Origin: Microcaldota archaeon
GTDB taxonomy: Archaea; Micrarchaeota; Micrarchaeia; Micrarchaeales; Micrarchaeaceae
Direction of reading: 5' to 3'
Assembly (NCBI GenBank): GCA_021812205.1
Contig: JAKAOJ010000017.1
Span: forward strand, 1-6,583
DNA: 6,583 bases
The translations under genes were made by a program, and so were the position numbers. Of the stretch, positions 4,966-6,583 are shown one piece after another. Numbering within the stretch: the stretch's first letter is position 1; every line of letters begins with the position of its first letter. The notes below the pieces were generated by a model. That model searched no databases and had not been told where the DNA came from. It worked only from the letters and a program-made list of their open reading frames with translations.

Positions 4966-6222
4966 ATGAGAATACGCTTTTTTGGAGGGGCGCATGAGGT
5001 GGGGCGCTCCGCCATAATGGTGGAGGACGACAGAAACATCATGCTTGACTACGGGATAAAGATAGACCACGAGCCAGAGTTCCCCATAGGCACGCCGAAG
5101 GTGGATGCATGCGTAGTCAGCCACGCACACCTTGACCACAGCGGCTGCGCTCCCGCCCTGTACAATGAAAACTCGCCTGCGATGTTCGGGACTATGCCCA
5201 CGCTCAGGCTCTCTGCGCTTCTGCTCGAGGACTCGATAAAGATCTCGCACAGGAACCACACACGGCTTGACTACCACAACAGGCAGCTCGGCATGTTCAA
5301 GAGCAGGTTCGTCAGCATTGATTACCACCAGAGGGCGGGCTTCGGCAACTACGACATAACGCTGTACGATGCCGGGCACATAAGCGGCAGCGCAGTGACG
5401 CTGCTCGAGAGGACGAAGGGGAAGGACAACAGGCGCATAGTGTATACAGGCGACTTCAAGCTCGCCCCGCAGACGCTGCACACTGGGGCCGAGATAGTGA
5501 AGAGCGATGTGCTAATAATGGAGTCGACGTATGCCACCAGGGAGCATCCGGACAGGAACAAGCAGATAGCGGATTTTGTGGACAAGATAAGGGAGACGCT
5601 GGACAACAACGGGACAGCGCTCATACCGACCTTCGCAGTGGGCAGGGCGCAGGAGCTCCTCGCAATATTGGAGCAGAACGGCCTCGCCGACAGAACCTAT
5701 GTGGATGGAATGGCAAGGGAAGCATCGCGCATCGTCCTGTCGCATTCTGAATTTATAGACAATGCGGACGTGCTGAGCACAGCGATGAAGGATTCAACGT
5801 TCGTCGACATGCCTGGGATGAGGAAGGAAATACTCGGGGAACCGGCAATAGTACTCACACCTGCAGGCATGCTTAACGGAGGACCCGTCCTGGATTACAT
5901 AGGTAAGCTGAATAAGGACTCGCACGTATTCATAACCGGCTATCAGGTAGAAGGGACCAACGGCAGGAACCTGATTGAGACAGGCAAAATAGAGCTTGAC
6001 GGAAAGCGGGAGCGCATAAGGGCCCCTTTCAGCGTGTATGATTTTTCTGCCCATGCAGGGAAAAGCGACTTATATAAGTATGTAAGGGAGAGCGCGCCTA
6101 ACACAGTGATATGCGTGCATGGCGACCCTAAGAATACAGAGGCTCTGGCAGAGGAACTCAAGGATGAGGGGTTCGATGCCTATGCGCCGAAAGTAGGAGA
6201 CAAAATAGAGCTAGCAGGATAG
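4966..6222 (+). CDS. beta-CASP metallo-beta-lactamase ribonuclease, archaeal CPSF (aCPSF2-like)
   Basis: The 418-residue protein has the full metallo-beta-lactamase/beta-CASP motif set. It opens with FFGGAHEVGRS (5-15), D28 in LDYG, then HAHLDH (H53, H55, D57, H58), H138 in DAGHISGSA, and D163 in YTGDF, which together bind two zinc ions. The beta-CASP part has E186 in MESTYA (motif A), PTFAVGRAQELL (221-232), GYQVEGTNGR (325-334, motif B region), H363 in DFSAHAG (motif C) and H385 in CVHGDP. Such enzymes cut RNA endonucleolytically and some also act 5' to 3'. About 420 residues with no N-terminal KH domains points to aCPSF2 rather than the longer KH-bearing termination factor aCPSF1/FttA; a bacterial-type RNase J is less likely from the GGAHEVGRS start. 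I chose ATG 4966 over TTG 4957 because GTGAT is well spaced and the family begins directly with this strand. It converges on the deoxyhypusine synthase gene. Confidence 0.94.
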   Translation: MRIRFFGGAHEVGRSAIMVEDDRNIMLDYGIKIDHEPEFPIGTPKVDACVVSHAHLDHSGCAPALYNENSPAMFGTMPTLRLSALLLEDSIKISHRNHTRLDYHNRQLGMFKSRFVSIDYHQRAGFGNYDITLYDAGHISGSAVTLLERTKGKDNRRIVYTGDFKLAPQTLHTGAEIVKSDVLIMESTYATREHPDRNKQIADFVDKIRETLDNNGTALIPTFAVGRAQELLAILEQNGLADRTYVDGMAREASRIVLSHSEFIDNADVLSTAMKDSTFVDMPGMRKEILGEPAIVLTPAGMLNGGPVLDYIGKLNKDSHVFITGYQVEGTNGRNLIETGKIELDGKRERIRAPFSVYDFSAHAGKSDLYKYVRESAPNTVICVHGDPKNTEALAEELKDEGFDAYAPKVGDKIELAG

Positions 6223-6276
6223 CAAGGCCCCTGGCAACTCTGGGAGCCTGCTTTGCCATTTGGCTGCTGGATTGCG

Positions 6277-6583
6277 TCAGACGATGTCGAGCGCTGCGGC
6301 CATGAAAGGCAGTATTATCGTTGCATCGCCGTCTATGGTGGTGTACTTGGCGCGCTCCTTTATCTTCCCCCATGAAACCGCCTCCGTAAGCCTGGCGCCG
6401 GAGAGCGAACCGTCGTACTGTGTAGCAGTGGTCATGTACACCGCATAGTCTAGGCCGCCCTTGAACTGGTTCCACCATATCACATGGTGCTTGCTTATGC
6501 CGCCTCCGATCATCAGCGCACCGGTCACCTTGTTGTCGAAAGAGATGTTGCTGAGCTCAAGCTCGTCCTTTATCACGTCGAGC
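6277..6583 (-). CDS. dys: deoxyhypusine synthase, C-terminal part (cut by window edge)
   Basis: Only the last 102 codons are in the window; the frame stays open to base 6583, and the GTG at 6576 is an internal valine codon, not a start. The segment contains GGGISKHHV, GLDYAVYMTTATQYDGSLSGAR and EAVSWGKI. The lysine of SWGK is the catalytic residue that forms the enzyme intermediate during transfer of the aminobutyl group from spermidine to a lysine of aIF5A, the first step of hypusine formation. The family's Asp before GS and the Glu of EAVSWGK are also present. Two differences from the eukaryotic sequence as I recall it are IWWNQF in place of IANANL and GSLSG in place of GSDSG. A homospermidine-synthase-like activity is a possible alternative. 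The gene converges with the nuclease gene, leaving 54 bases between stops. Confidence 0.9.
   Translation of the reverse strand, partial: LDVIKDELELSNISFDNKVTGALMIGGGISKHHVIWWNQFKGGLDYAVYMTTATQYDGSLSGARLTEAVSWGKIKERAKYTTIDGDATIILPFMAAALDIV

Noticed and set aside
4891..5481. 196-codon open frame on the minus strand opposite the nuclease gene
   Set aside because: Its protein has no recognisable motifs and it mirrors the codon structure of the strongly supported beta-CASP gene; it is an antisense shadow.
6232..6258. Hairpin TGGCAA...TTGCCA between the convergent nuclease and deoxyhypusine synthase genes
   Set aside because: The stem is only 6 bp with a 15-base loop and no T-run follows on either strand; archaeal termination does not depend on hairpins, so I do not call a terminator.
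1..6583. CRISPR array, tRNA/rRNA genes, insertion sequence, toxin-antitoxin or defence system
   Set aside because: I found no regularly spaced repeats, no tRNA T-loop pattern, no transposase motifs or terminal repeats, and every gene longer than 150 codons except the winged-helix protein matches a recognised housekeeping or metabolic family.

Overview
The window looks archaeal. The evidence is the gene content: a deoxyhypusine synthase (hypusine modification of aIF5A), a two-subunit ADP-forming acyl-CoA synthetase, and a stand-alone beta-CASP nuclease of the aCPSF2 type. It is supported by AT-rich TATA-like boxes about 26-30 bases before start codons, GTGAT-type Shine-Dalgarno sites, heavy use of AGG and ATA codons, and very tight gene packing. 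A small-genome lineage of the DPANN kind (for example Micrarchaeota-like) would fit the HIT protein variant and the compactness, but that placement is inference only.

Layout. Bases 17-472 (+) encode a HIT-family protein with a HxHxK motif. Bases 533-664 (+) encode a 43-residue six-cysteine protein behind a TATA-like box placed for a leaderless message. From about 4842 down to 689 four genes lie on the minus strand. In transcription order they are: a tandem winged-helix protein with a Pro/Gln-rich linker and a C-terminal membrane anchor; ACD beta; ACD alpha; and a class III PLP aminotransferase. The last three are separated by 7 bases or overlap, and read as one operon. A divergent intergenic region (4843-4965) holds a perfect inverted repeat, an AT-rich promoter element and a possible 12-codon leader ORF. 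A beta-CASP ribonuclease (4966-6222, +) follows. The 3' third of a deoxyhypusine synthase (6277-6583, -) converges on it and runs off the window end. No stretch longer than 300 bases lacks a gene, and I saw no tRNA, rRNA, CRISPR array, insertion sequence or other mobile element.

How the parts fit. The ACD beta-alpha-aminotransferase cluster is a plausible amino-acid fermentation module. The aminotransferase would remove the amino group, an oxidation step encoded elsewhere would give an acyl-CoA, and ACD would convert acyl-CoA, ADP and phosphate to free acid, CoA and ATP. The winged-helix protein directly upstream, in the same direction and 21 bases away, is a candidate membrane-tethered regulator. 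A 14-bp perfect palindrome sits exactly at that junction. The nuclease and deoxyhypusine synthase are RNA-processing/termination and translation housekeeping genes. Most of the window is recognisable archaeal core metabolism and information processing. The least explained items are the membrane-anchored winged-helix protein, the six-cysteine mini-protein and the two palindromes.
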